The notes: generated by a model from the sequence alone, not told the origin. Counted from the first letter of the stretch, positions 35,201 to 44,369 are shown. The stretch is 64,000 nt of DNA from Gammaproteobacteria bacterium (GCA_025359565.1 JANYFY010000025.1:124001-188000); one strand, 5' to 3'. Made by a program: numbers and translations.

Positions 35201-35713
35201 TCCTACTTGATGTATCCAAAAGTGTTTATCGACTATGCGGCTGATCGAGCCGCTTACGGTGATGTGAGTTCTTTACCGACATCGGTTTTTTTCTTTGGTT
35301 TGCAATCCGGCCAAGAAATAAATGTTGACCTGGAGCGAGGCAAGACGCTGATCGTGAAGTATGTAACGACCAGTGAGCCTCATGAAGACGGCACGCGTAC
35401 GGTGTTTTTTGAATTGAATGGCCAGCCGCGGCCTATTCGAGTTGCTGACCGGACGCAAGTCGCAAAAAAACCGCCACCGCGAAAAGCGGAAGGAGGTAAT
35501 GCCAGCCATGTAGGCGCTCCGATGCCGGGCACTGTAACCACAGTGCCGGTTCACGTGGGTCAAAAATTGGTGCGGGGCGAGGTGATGCTGACCCTTGAGG
35601 CCATGAAAATGGAAACGACGGTACGGGCGGAGCGTGATGGATCAGTCAAAGAGATATTGGTGAAGCCGGGGTTACTAGTGGATACCAAAGACTTGCTGAT
35701 CATTTTTGAATAA
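32252..35713 (+). CDS. pyc: Pyruvate carboxylase, single-chain
   Basis: 1153 aa. Order: biotin carboxylase (about 12-460; IANRGEIAIRVMRAA, HPGYGFLSE, GGGGRGMRIV, EVNPRIQVEHTVTE), carboxyltransferase (about 540-820; DTCMRDAHQSLLATRIRTRDM, ECWGGATFDVAMRFL, FHTHDTSG, with HVLAIKDMAGL holding the carbamylated-Lys region), the PC-specific allosteric/tetramer region, and the biotin carrier (EAMKME, biotinyl Lys1119). Makes oxaloacetate from pyruvate for anaplerosis. ATG at 32252. A weak hairpin (AGGCGT...ACGCCT, 35718-35739) follows. Confidence 0.96.
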   Translation: MNPFLKTGAIKTLLIANRGEIAIRVMRAAAELGIRTIAIHSREDRFSLHRTKADESYLVGDGKGPIEAYLDIADIMRVAVEAGADAIHPGYGFLSESPEFAEACGAAGIVFVGPRPDTMRRLGNKVVARNLAVSAGVPVMPATPPLPTDDAQVLSMAHAVGFPLMLKASWGGGGRGMRIVEDDTVLLETVAAARREARAAFGKDEVYLEKLVRRAKHVEVQILGDSHGNLVHLYERDCTVQRRNQKVVERAPATFLTDQQRTDLCEAALKIGRAVNYLAAGTVEFLQDADSGQFYFIEVNPRIQVEHTVTECVTGVDLVKAQIRICAGARIGTLESGVPVQENIKINAYALQCRVTTEDPENNFVPDYGRITAYRSPAGFGIRLDAGTAYAGAIITRFYDSLLVKVTAWSPTPEETIARMHRALWEFRIRGVVTNLRFLDQLITHPSFVTADYTTQFIDQTPELMRAVRKRDRATRLLSFLGEVIVNGNPEVKGRVQPKQAVFPRLPRVALSPPQPGSKQKFDELGPQRFSQWMLAEKRVFLTDTCMRDAHQSLLATRIRTRDMSLIAPFYASLLPELFSVECWGGATFDVAMRFLKEDPWERLAELRARIPNLLLQMLLRSANAVGYTNYPDNVVQYFVAQAANAGIDVFRVFDCLNWTANMRVAMEAVGKSGRLCEAAICYTGNLSNPHEVKYDLGYYLKIAKELKAMGAHVLAIKDMAGLCQPRAASVLVRALKEEIGLPIHFHTHDTSGIAAASVLAAIEAGADAVDGAIDALSGLTSQPNLGSIVEALRYSPRDSRVNPDNLRLISTYWEQVRHGYVSFESEIRAGASEVYVHGMPGGQYTNLREQARALGIDEYRWPEVATAYAAVNQMFGDIVKVTPTSKVVGDMALLMVTSGLKPESVLDPAVEIAFPESVIQLFRGDLGFPIGGFPPALQKKILAGQSPLAVRPGESLPAADLESLRHTAELAAGRVLIDFEFASYLMYPKVFIDYAADRAAYGDVSSLPTSVFFFGLQSGQEINVDLERGKTLIVKYVTTSEPHEDGTRTVFFELNGQPRPIRVADRTQVAKKPPPRKAEGGNASHVGAPMPGTVTTVPVHVGQKLVRGEVMLTLEAMKMETTVRAERDGSVKEILVKPGLLVDTKDLLIIFE

Positions 35714-35752
35714 CGCGAGGCGTTTAACAGACGACGCCTTAAATGACCCGCG

Positions 35753-36070
35753 CTATCCTTGGCGTTCTGGGATAGTGACTTCGAGGCCGTCTAGTGCTTC
35801 GCTCACCGTAATTTGACAGCTTAGGCGGCTATTATCTTTAGGTTCCCAGGCATTTTCCAGCATACCTTGTTCCATATCTTCTCGTGCCGGCAACTGATCC
35901 ATCCACTGGGGCGCTACATACACATGGCAAGTGGCACAGGCGCAGGCTCCACCGCATTGGGCTAATATGCCCTCGATTTGATTTTGGCGCGCCACTTCCA
36001 TAAGACTGATGCCGGAGGTTGCCAACACTTCACGACGCGAATTAGCATCGATAAATACGATACGGGGCAT
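35753..36070 (-). CDS. Adrenodoxin-type [2Fe-2S] ferredoxin
   Basis: 105 aa. Cluster ligands Cys39, Cys45, Cys48 and Cys85 follow the C-x5-C-x2-C...C spacing of vertebrate-type/Isc ferredoxins; Cys43 is an extra cysteine in CGGACACATC. The closing region RLSCQITV is typical. The ATG shares one base with the stop of the FAD reductase gene (TAATG), so the two form a reductase-ferredoxin pair, normally serving a cytochrome P450 or ring hydroxylase. No P450 is in the window. Confidence 0.9.
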   Translation of the reverse strand: MPRIVFIDANSRREVLATSGISLMEVARQNQIEGILAQCGGACACATCHVYVAPQWMDQLPAREDMEQGMLENAWEPKDNSRLSCQITVSEALDGLEVTIPERQG

Positions 36071-37281
36071 TAAACGGCTTCTTTCAACAATGTGTCGATA
36101 CGCGGGATTTTGCCAGCATCAAGCGGTGTTCGGTCGGCAATCAGCTTGCGTGCGGCCATATAATCTTTCGGTTGATTGACAGCTTCAATTGCTATCAAGG
36201 CATGCTCCTTGAGGTAACAAACGCTAAAAACACGCTGCGTGGGATCGCCGCGCACAATGAGCTCATCGTGACCATCCGATAATCCTGCAATCAGTAATTT
36301 ATTATCGAATTGATCGGACCAAAACCAGGGCACCCGGTCATGTTTGACCTCGCGACCCAGCATGTTAAGCGCGGCGGTCTTGGCCTGTTCAACCGCATTA
36401 TCGACTGATTCGAGACGAATGCGCCGACCGTAGTGAATAGAGGGATGGTTAGTGCAGTCGCCAGCGGCGTAGATGTGCGGGTCACTGGTGCGGCAGAATT
36501 CGTCGACAACAATCCCGTTGTCGCAGTTCAACCCGGCTGCGCTCGCGAGCGAGCTAGCGGCCATCGCACCGATACCGACAATGACAAAATCTGCGTCGTA
36601 CTGACTGCCGTCCGCGCATACGACGCGCTCGACCTGGTTTAGGCCTTCGATTTGCACGACACGGCTATTACAGACTATGTTGACGCCGTGGGCGGAGTGA
36701 CGATCAGAAAAATACTGTGAGACACAGGGTGAAGCAACGCGGTTCATGACCCTATCAGCCATTTCCAGCACAGTGACTTCGCAGCCCATTGTGCGACAAG
36801 TTGCCGCCGTCTCAAGACCGATATAGCCGCCTCCAATAATAACCGCACGAGCCGCGGGTTTTATATGGCTGCGGATTTGTATCGCGTCTGCCAAGCATCG
36901 TAGGTAGTGAATGCCCGCAAGCTGGGCGCCTGGGCAGGTCAGTAGTCGTGAGGTGGTACCCAGACAGAGGAGTAGGCGGTCGTATTGCAAAGATTCGCTT
37001 GTACAGGTAATGCTTCTAGTCGCCGGGTCTATTCGAGTGACCCCCGTTGCGAGATGCAACTCAATCTGGTGCTCGTCATAAAACGGTTGATGCCTAAACA
37101 TTAGCCGATCTTCAGTCATTTCACCGGCAAGAAATTTTTTAGATAAAGGCGGGCGCTGATAGGGGAGCTGGGCTTCATCCCCCACCAGGATTAAGCGACC
37201 CGCAAATCCTTCCCGTCTGAGCGTGTCAACGGCTTGAGCACCCGCTTGGCCTGCGCCGACAACGATAATGTTTGCGATCAT
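36070..37281 (-). CDS. FAD-dependent ferredoxin reductase (rhodocoxin/putidaredoxin-reductase type)
   Basis: 403 aa. FAD-binding VVGAGQAGAQAVDTLRREGF at the N-terminus, an NADH-binding GGGYIGLETAATCRTMGCEVTVLE near residue 150, the FAD-closing YAAGDCTNHP, and a C-terminal reductase dimerisation region (WFWSDQFDNKLLIAGL). It transfers electrons from NADH to the overlapping ferredoxin. Divergent from glnB by 73 bp. Confidence 0.92.
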   Translation of the reverse strand: MIANIIVVGAGQAGAQAVDTLRREGFAGRLILVGDEAQLPYQRPPLSKKFLAGEMTEDRLMFRHQPFYDEHQIELHLATGVTRIDPATRSITCTSESLQYDRLLLCLGTTSRLLTCPGAQLAGIHYLRCLADAIQIRSHIKPAARAVIIGGGYIGLETAATCRTMGCEVTVLEMADRVMNRVASPCVSQYFSDRHSAHGVNIVCNSRVVQIEGLNQVERVVCADGSQYDADFVIVGIGAMAASSLASAAGLNCDNGIVVDEFCRTSDPHIYAAGDCTNHPSIHYGRRIRLESVDNAVEQAKTAALNMLGREVKHDRVPWFWSDQFDNKLLIAGLSDGHDELIVRGDPTQRVFSVCYLKEHALIAIEAVNQPKDYMAARKLIADRTPLDAGKIPRIDTLLKEAV

Positions 37282-37336
37282 GGGAATCCTTAGATAACTA
37301 GCACCATTCTGTATAGTATGACCGGGTCAGCCTTAA

Positions 37337-38159
<823 letters not shown>

Positions 38160-38178
<19 letters not shown>

Positions 38179-38681
38179 AGTCCCATAAGGGTGCCCGCAA
38201 CTCCCGATATGAGACCAAATATTGGAAAAAAGCTTTTGCGTGCTAAGAAATAAAGAGAGCAGAGTACGAGACCTAGTTCCAGCAATCCTTCGCCAATGTC
38301 AAAACGCAGCGCCTGTTCTTCGGTATGTTCTGTTTCACGTACTTTCCCTTCGGCCTCTTCTTTAATCTTTTTAGCTTCGCTGGCATAGCGGATTCGCGAC
38401 GATTCTAATTCATCGACTACGCCTTTGCTTTTCTCAAGGTCAGGTGCTAACGCTTGTAAAACCTTGAGACCCACCTCGGTAGAATTTCCGCGAATTATCT
38501 TGGCCTGGTAGTGAGACCATTGATCATTGGCTTCAGTACGATGGATAACCGCTGCGGTGTGGGCTCGATGCGAGGCAATTGTGACCACTGACAATAAGAT
38601 ACCGACGGCGCCGACGAGGACTCCGACCCGACGGGTGTACGGATCCGCGCCATGTTCCGCTGTTATTTCGAGTTCAGTCAT
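38160..38681 (-). CDS. DUF4337-family membrane protein
   Basis: 173 aa. One membrane segment near 20-36, a charged central helix likely to be a coiled coil (about 75-125, EAKKIKEEAEGKVRETEHTEE), and two more C-terminal segments. The arrangement matches DUF4337; the opening TRRVGVLVGAVGILLSVVTI and QWSHYQAKIIR are recognisable. Function unknown. Its ATG overlaps the ilvH stop (ATGA), so it is co-translated with the acetolactate synthase small subunit. Confidence 0.72.
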
Positions 38682-39166
38682 TTTTTGGGTTCTCCACGTG
38701 AAATTCCAAGTACGCCGCTACGAACAACTTCGATGATTTCGCCGAAGGTTGCTACCTCTTTAAGAAATTCGCTAATTTGGGCTTCTGTGCTGGTCAGCTC
38801 CACGATGTAGCTTGAGGGGTTTAATGATAATATTTTGCCGTCGACTCGACCTGAAAGGGTTTTGACCGCATCTATTTGCGTCGTGGCGATGCGTAGTTTC
38901 ACCAGTAATAACTCGCGAGCAAGCGTGTCGCCGCTGGTCATATCCTCGACTGCAACCACGTCGACCAGTTTGAGAAGCTGAGCATTGATCTGAGCCATAA
39001 CGGCATCGGAGCCTATGGTGACCAAGGTTATACGGGAGACCGTGGGGTCGTCGGTGGGAGCAACTGACAAGGACTCAATGTTGTAGCCACGACTAGAGAT
39101 CAATCCAGTAACGCGCGTAAGTGCTCCAGCTTCATTTTGTAACAGAATGGCGATGAGATGACGCAT
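38678..39166 (-). CDS. ilvH: Acetolactate synthase regulatory (small) subunit
   Basis: 162 aa. N-terminal ACT domain MRHLIAILLQNEAGALTRVTGLISSRGYNIESLSVAPT binding valine, and a C-terminal ALS_ss region (REL-LVKL, VELTSTEAQISEFLKEVATFGEIIEVVRSGVLGISRG). The ATG at 39166 is where homology starts; an upstream extension to 39268 is unsupported. The gene points away from the large subunit gene, whereas ilvI and ilvH normally form one operon in that order. Confidence 0.93.
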   Translation of the reverse strand: MRHLIAILLQNEAGALTRVTGLISSRGYNIESLSVAPTDDPTVSRITLVTIGSDAVMAQINAQLLKLVDVVAVEDMTSGDTLARELLLVKLRIATTQIDAVKTLSGRVDGKILSLNPSSYIVELTSTEAQISEFLKEVATFGEIIEVVRSGVLGISRGEPKK

Positions 39167-39247
39167 AGGCGGTAAGGATACGGGAGTGAGGGTCTTTAGC
39201 GCCAGAGCGATTACTGCTAGTCTTTGTGGGTGAAAGATAGACACGAA

Positions 39248-41065
39248 ATGGTAAATCAGGCGGTCCACCCTTTAGCGGGCAGCACGATGACGGGTGCGGA
39301 AATGGTGGTCCAAGTATTGGCTGACGAACGCGTCGATACTATTTTCGGCTACAGCGGCGGCGCAATACTGCCAATTTATGATGCCGTATTTCGCTATAAC
39401 CTCGATCATAAAGGCACGATGCGGTTGATTGTCCCTGCTAACGAACAGGGCGCGGGTTTTATGGCGGCCGGCTTCGCGCGAGCCAGCGGCCGAGTGGGCG
39501 TGGCCTTAGTCACATCGGGTCCGGGAGCTACCAACACGGTGACGCCGGTGCGCGATAGCATGGCCGATTCGGTGCCCATCGTGGTGATTTGCGGTCAAGT
39601 AGCGAGCACCTCTATTGGGACCGATGCTTTTCAAGAGGCTCCAGTCCCCAGCATCATGGGTGCGGTGGCTAAGCATGTATTTTTGATCACTGATCCTGCC
39701 AAGCTTGAGGCCACGGTGCGTACGGCATTTGAAATTGCCCGTACGGGTAGGCCTGGTCCGGTAGTGCTCGATATTCCAAAAGACATCCAAAACTGGAAAG
39801 GCGTGTTTCAGGGTTTTGGACGGCTAAGCATCCCGGGGTACCGCCAGCGGATGAATCGTTTAGAGGCCAATAAATTACCGGAAAGTGCTGCAGCGGCGCT
39901 GTTTGCAGCCCTGTCGGTTGCCGAGCGACCCATGATTTACGCCGGTGGCGGTGTGATTAATGGGGAAGCTGCTGCAAGTTTGCGCCAGTTTTCGTCAGAG
40001 TTTCATATTCCAGTCGTCACCACACTGATGGGAATCGGCGCGATCAACACCACTGATCCGTTGTCGATGCGTATGTTAGGAATGCACGGCGCCGCGTTTG
40101 CTAATTACGCGGTAGATGATTGCGATTGTTTGCTTAACATCGGCGCCCGCTTCGATGATCGGGTGGCGGGAAATCCCGGTAAATTTGCCGCTAAAGCGAA
40201 ATTTATTGCGCATTTTGACATTGATGCCTCGGAGATCAATAAAGTTAAGCGAGTCGATTGGAGCCATGTAGGGTTGCTAGCGGATGCGCTCAAGAGCTTG
40301 TTGACGTTCGGCCGACAGCATAACTTTAAGCGCGATTGGTCAAGATGGCTTCAGCATTGTCAGGATCTACGCACGACTTATGCGATGAATTACCCGCGCG
40401 ATAGCACCCTGATTCAACCCTACTATGTGATCGAGGAAATAAATCGGCTTACCAAGGGCGAAGCCATTATTTCAACCGGCGTGGGTCAGCACCAGATGTG
40501 GGCGGCACAGTATTTCGATTTTAGCGGTCCGCGTCTTTGGTTGACCTCCGGCAGCATGGGCACCATGGGCTTTGGTTTGCCTGCAGCGGTGGGCGCACAA
40601 TTTGCAAATCGCGATCGGTTAGTGATTGATATTGACGGCGATGCCAGTATTCGGATGAATCTCGGTGAATTAGAAACCGTCACAACCTATGATCTACCCG
40701 TCAAAGTGGTGGTGCTTAATAATTGTGGTGACGGTATGGTAAAACAGTGGCAGAAGCTGTTTTATAAGGGTCGTCTGAGTGCCAGCGATAAGAGTTTACA
40801 TAAGAAGGACTTTGTGAAGGCGGCGTTGGCTGACGGGTTTCCCTATGCGCAGCGCTTAGAGGTCAATGCCGATGTGCCGCGGGTGATAAAGGAGTTCATT
40901 GGCTTTACGGGGCCGGCGTTTCTAGAGGTGATGATTGATCCGGACGCGGGAGTGTATCCAATGGTGGGACCCGGCCAAGGTTATGATGAGATGATCACCG
41001 GTGAGCATATCCCCTCGCGCACACTCGTAAAAATTACTACGCCGGATGCGTCGGAGATGTTCTAG
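39248..41065 (+). CDS. ilvI: Acetolactate synthase large (catalytic) subunit
   Basis: 605 aa ThDP-dependent enzyme of branched-chain amino-acid synthesis. Catalytic Glu in VPANEQGAGFMAAGFARASG, FAD-region LLNIGARFDDRVAGNPGKFA, and ThDP/Mg motif GDASIRMNLGELETVTTYDLPVKVVVLNNCGDGMVKQWQ. Start options are ATG 39248 (MVNQAVHP) or ATG 39287 (MTGAEM, closest to family start); I choose 39248. Divergent from ilvH with about 80 bp between. Confidence 0.94.
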   Translation: MVNQAVHPLAGSTMTGAEMVVQVLADERVDTIFGYSGGAILPIYDAVFRYNLDHKGTMRLIVPANEQGAGFMAAGFARASGRVGVALVTSGPGATNTVTPVRDSMADSVPIVVICGQVASTSIGTDAFQEAPVPSIMGAVAKHVFLITDPAKLEATVRTAFEIARTGRPGPVVLDIPKDIQNWKGVFQGFGRLSIPGYRQRMNRLEANKLPESAAAALFAALSVAERPMIYAGGGVINGEAAASLRQFSSEFHIPVVTTLMGIGAINTTDPLSMRMLGMHGAAFANYAVDDCDCLLNIGARFDDRVAGNPGKFAAKAKFIAHFDIDASEINKVKRVDWSHVGLLADALKSLLTFGRQHNFKRDWSRWLQHCQDLRTTYAMNYPRDSTLIQPYYVIEEINRLTKGEAIISTGVGQHQMWAAQYFDFSGPRLWLTSGSMGTMGFGLPAAVGAQFANRDRLVIDIDGDASIRMNLGELETVTTYDLPVKVVVLNNCGDGMVKQWQKLFYKGRLSASDKSLHKKDFVKAALADGFPYAQRLEVNADVPRVIKEFIGFTGPAFLEVMIDPDAGVYPMVGPGQGYDEMITGEHIPSRTLVKITTPDASEMF

Positions 41066-41084
41066 TGGCTGAGACTGGCGGACA

Positions 41085-41163
41085 GCCGCTACCCGGGGCC
41101 TGCAGCTACCATAGACCTGCCGCTATCATAGACTTGCCGCCACCTACCCGTGGCCTGTAGCTA
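41085..41163. repeat. Imperfect short repeats between ilvI and gloA
   Basis: Two interleaved pairs: CTACCCGGGGCCTGCAGCTACCA (41090 region) matches CTACCCGTGGCCTGTAGCTACCA (41141-41163) with two mismatches. CTACCATAGACCTGCCG and CTATCATAGACTTGCCG lie in between. The array ends on the 3' codons of gloA, which encode its last residues. Convergent genes; possibly a shared 3' structure or degenerate repeat expansion. Confidence 0.5.
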
Positions 41164-41577
41164 CCAGACACCGGTATTAGCCATGTCTATCCAGGGTTTT
41201 GCGGGTGGGAGTGCGGGGCCTGCTTGTAGAAGTTCTATCGAAATATTATCGGGAGAGCGCACAAAGGCCATGCGCCCATCGCGCGGAGGGCGATTGATGA
41301 TGACGCCTTGATCCAGCAAGTGCTGACAGGTGGCATAAATATTGTTGACGGCGTAGGCCAGATGTCCGAAATTGCGGCCACCGGAATAAATTTCAGTGTC
41401 CCAATTATGGGTGAGTTCTACTTGCGCGCTTTCGTCGCCGTCGGCGGCCAAAAACACCAGCGTGTAACGACCTTGGCTGTAGTCTTTGCGGGATAGTTCT
41501 TTAAGCCCGAGCGCACGGTAGAATTTCAGCGACGCTTCAATATCGGTGACGCGAACCATGGTGTGTAGATATTTCAT
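41161..41577 (-). CDS. gloA: Lactoylglutathione lyase (glyoxalase I)
   Basis: 138 aa. MKYLHTMVRVTDIEASLKFYRALGL opening with metal ligand His5; Glu in QVELTHNWD; His in GRNFGHLAYAV; Glu in ISIELLQ. These four ligands form the Ni/Zn site of GlxI. Detoxifies methylglyoxal with glutathione made by GshA (29712). ATG 41577 has AAGGAT 7 nt upstream, preferred over the longer frame to 41604. The last residues (PWIDMANTGVW) overlap the short repeat array. Confidence 0.93.
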   Translation of the reverse strand: MKYLHTMVRVTDIEASLKFYRALGLKELSRKDYSQGRYTLVFLAADGDESAQVELTHNWDTEIYSGGRNFGHLAYAVNNIYATCQHLLDQGVIINRPPRDGRMAFVRSPDNISIELLQAGPALPPAKPWIDMANTGVW

Positions 41578-41888
41578 GTCGGATCCTTGAGGCTTTTGTG
41601 TCACAAATTGGCGACAGATTTAACATTATATCGGCGTCTTCGATTAAAGTCGCTTAACTAGTGGATTTTTATATTGTAAATGCGAACTCTTAAGGCGAAT
41701 ATGCAATCACGATTTCCCTCCAGGCGTCACTTAATTGCAACACTTGGTTGTGACCTAATAAGATCGAGCGTGATGGCGACGGCCTTTATGCAACGATCAA
41801 AATTGGACGTGTTGGACTTCAGTCCTGACACCTGTTCCCCTCAAATTCCCCGCATTATGCGGGGATTTTTTCACCTAGTGCGCACCAC
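41578..41888. other. Intergenic region ending in an intrinsic terminator; small-RNA candidate
   Basis: 311 bp without a convincing gene. The only plus-strand frame (41680-41892, 70 codons) has no ribosome site and spans the terminator, so I do not accept it. An intrinsic terminator at 41848-41871 with nothing obvious upstream implies that a transcript starts within about 41600-41830, such as a small RNA, or a 5' leader controlled by attenuation for the flavoprotein gene that begins 17 nt after it. Confidence 0.35.
41848..41871 (+). terminator. Rho-independent terminator
   Basis: CCCCGCA-TTA-TGCGGGG stem-loop followed by ATTTTTT. It ends 17 nt before the flavoprotein start codon. A textbook intrinsic terminator on the plus strand. 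Confidence 0.85.
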
Positions 41889-44369
41889 TTGAAACGCCAC
41901 TATCGAGTCGTAGTCATTGGCGGCGGCATCGTAGGCACAAGCGTGCTCTATCATTTAGCGCGACGCGGATGGTCGGACATTGCGCTCATTGAGCGCGCAG
42001 AACTCACCGCCGGATCTACTTGGCACGCCGCTGCCGGCTTTCATGCGCTTAACGATGATCCGAATATAGCGGCTCTACAGTCGTATACCATCAAGCTCTA
42101 TCAGGAAATTGAAAAAGAGAGTGGGCAGAATGTTGGGTTGCATATGCCGGGGGGCTACAGCCTCGCCACCACGCCGGCGCGCTGGGAGTGGCTACAGGCT
42201 GAGGCGGCTATTTATGAAACGTTGGGCATTGGCGCGCGCCTAGCAACCCCTGAGGAAATAGTGGCTGATTGTCCAATTGTGGAACCATTAGGGTTGCTCG
42301 GTGGACTCTTTGACCCGCATGAGGGTGCAGTGGATCCGCATGGCGCAACGCATGCATTTGCGATTGCGGCGAAAAAGCGCGGGGCGGAGGTGATTTTGCG
42401 TAACCGCGTGGTGGCAATTAAATCGCTGCCTAACGGCCACTGGCAGCTCGACACTGAGCACGGTCGGGTGACCACCGAACATGTCGTGAACGCCGCGGGT
42501 CTATGGGCCCGCCGCGTCGGGCATATGGTCGGGATTAATTTGCCGCTCACGCCGATGCAGCATCACTATCTGATTACGGAGGACCTTCCGGTTCTCGTCG
42601 CGCGCAAAGATGAAATGCCCTGCGTGACCGATCTGGAAGGGTTCACGTATCTGCAGCAGGAGCGCAAGGGCGTGCTGTTAGGGGTATATGAGCGCAAGCC
42701 CAAACATTGGAAAACAGAAGGTGCTGATTGGGACTACGGGATGGATTTGATTCCCGAAGAGATTGATCGCATTAGCGATGAACTCAATATTGGGTTTGCG
42801 CGTTTCCCGGCGTTACAAGAAGTGGGTATTCGCCGTTGGGTGAATGGCGCTTTTACTTTTACGCCCGACGGCAATCCCTTAGTGGGACCTGTGCCGGGCT
42901 TGCGTAATTATTGGACTGCCTGTGGTTGTATGTCTGGCTTTTCGCAGGGCGGTGCGATTGGGCAGGTCTTGAGCAATTGGATTATTGATGGTGATCCCGG
43001 GTCTGATGTGTTCGGAATGGATGTCGCGCGCTATGGGGCATTCGCGAGTAATGATCAATATTTACGCGACACCACCGCACAGTTTTACGCACGACGTTTT
43101 GTGATTGCGTATCCTAATGAGGAACTGCCTGCAGGTCGGCCTTTCAAGATGACACCCAGCTATGACGCGCAAAAAACAGCGGGGGCGCATTTCGGGGTGG
43201 TGTGGGGCATGGAAACCCCACAATTTTTTGCGGCGGGTCAACCGGATTTTGTTGAAACCCCGTCACTCCGTCGATCGAACGCGCACGGCTTGGTTGCGGC
43301 GGAAGTCGATGCGACTCGTCACGCTGCAGGATTGTTAGATACGGGTGTGTATGCGCGTTACGAGGTATCGGGCACGCGCGCGGCGGCGTGGCTGGATTAC
43401 TTGCTTGCCAACACACTCCCCGTCGAAGGTCGTATGCGGCTGGCCCCCTTGTTAGCACCCACGGGAAAGTTGATGGGTGACCTTACGGTTGCGTGCATTG
43501 CTCCCGGGCGCTACTGGCTCGTGGGATCCTATTATCTACAGCAATGGCATCAACGCTGGTTTGCTGAGCACTTACCAAAGTCTGGCGTCATCATTGAAAA
43601 TTTATCCGAGACGTGGCTCGGGTTCTCGCTCTCGGGTCCGCGTGCGCGTGATATTCTGGCGCTGCTGACGCGCGAGGATGTGAGTCATTCGGCGTTGCCG
43701 TTTTTAAGCTGTCGGCATTTGAATATCGGCTTTACTCAAGCGCTGGTCGCGCGCGTATCGCTGACCGGTGAATTGGGCTATGAAATCAATGTCCCGGTAG
43801 CGCAGCAGCGCGCTTTGTGGGGGGCGTTGATGGAGCGGGGTATACCCTTAGGGATGAAACCTATCGGGATGCGGGCTCAGGACAGCTTGCGTTTAGAAAA
43901 AGGCTATGGGGTGTGGTCGCTGGAGTTTACGCAAGGGTACACGCCGGCGATGACGGGGCTGGATCGTTTTATCGCTTACGATAAAGGTAATTTTATTGGA
44001 CGCGAGGCTGCGCAGCACGATCGCGACGCGCATCGTGCGGCCAGTGGGTCTGGCCAGCGTTTGGTGTTGCTGTCTATTGACGCTGCGGATGCGGAGGTTA
44101 CGGGCATGGAACCCATTTGGAGCGGCACTAGGCAAATAGGGTTTATCACCTCGGGTGCGTATGGGCATCACGTTAAAAAGAGCCTGGCATTGGGCTATGT
44201 TGACCAAGAATTTGCGCCGCGCTATGGGGTACGTGAAGGGGCGGTTGAACCGTCGCTTGAGGTGCCGCTCGAAGTGCCGCTCGAAGTGCCAGTTGTGGGT
44301 GAACGTCGAACGGCGATAATTTTGGCGGAGCCGCCCTACGATCCGCGAGGCATTAAATTACGAGGATAG
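41889..44369 (+). CDS. Dimethylglycine-dehydrogenase-like FAD/folate protein
   Basis: 826 aa. N-terminal DAO-type FAD domain (VVIGGGIVGTSVLYHLARRGW; GSTWHAAAGFHALNDD, where GST-W-HAAG is the covalent-FAD His region of DMGDH/sarcosine dehydrogenases), a FAO_M linker, and a C-terminal GcvT-type tetrahydrofolate domain (LSLTGELGYEINVP-like at about 640, GMRAQDSLRLEKGYGVW, YDKGNFIGREA). Oxidatively demethylates N-methyl amines or related compounds. Start TTG at 41889, no clear SD, just after a terminator. Near the C-terminus the tetrapeptide LEVP is repeated three times (44256-44291). Substrate not determinable. Confidence 0.9.
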   Translation: MKRHYRVVVIGGGIVGTSVLYHLARRGWSDIALIERAELTAGSTWHAAAGFHALNDDPNIAALQSYTIKLYQEIEKESGQNVGLHMPGGYSLATTPARWEWLQAEAAIYETLGIGARLATPEEIVADCPIVEPLGLLGGLFDPHEGAVDPHGATHAFAIAAKKRGAEVILRNRVVAIKSLPNGHWQLDTEHGRVTTEHVVNAAGLWARRVGHMVGINLPLTPMQHHYLITEDLPVLVARKDEMPCVTDLEGFTYLQQERKGVLLGVYERKPKHWKTEGADWDYGMDLIPEEIDRISDELNIGFARFPALQEVGIRRWVNGAFTFTPDGNPLVGPVPGLRNYWTACGCMSGFSQGGAIGQVLSNWIIDGDPGSDVFGMDVARYGAFASNDQYLRDTTAQFYARRFVIAYPNEELPAGRPFKMTPSYDAQKTAGAHFGVVWGMETPQFFAAGQPDFVETPSLRRSNAHGLVAAEVDATRHAAGLLDTGVYARYEVSGTRAAAWLDYLLANTLPVEGRMRLAPLLAPTGKLMGDLTVACIAPGRYWLVGSYYLQQWHQRWFAEHLPKSGVIIENLSETWLGFSLSGPRARDILALLTREDVSHSALPFLSCRHLNIGFTQALVARVSLTGELGYEINVPVAQQRALWGALMERGIPLGMKPIGMRAQDSLRLEKGYGVWSLEFTQGYTPAMTGLDRFIAYDKGNFIGREAAQHDRDAHRAASGSGQRLVLLSIDAADAEVTGMEPIWSGTRQIGFITSGAYGHHVKKSLALGYVDQEFAPRYGVREGAVEPSLEVPLEVPLEVPVVGERRTAIILAEPPYDPRGIKLRG
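44256..44291 (+). repeat. Three tandem 12-bp units coding for LEVP
   Basis: CTTGAGGTGCCG, CTCGAAGTGCCG and CTCGAAGTGCCA encode Leu-Glu-Val-Pro three times in the flavoprotein just before VVGERRTA. Homologues, from memory, have one unit here, so it looks like a recent in-frame expansion. Confidence 0.75.

Noticed and set aside
35718-35739. AGGCGT...ACGCCT hairpin after pyc as terminator
   Set aside because: Six-base arms with a 10-nt loop and no U-run; mentioned in the pyc entry only.
41680-41892. Plus-strand 70-codon frame
   Set aside because: It crosses the intrinsic terminator, has no RBS and no similarity; the region is better explained as non-coding.
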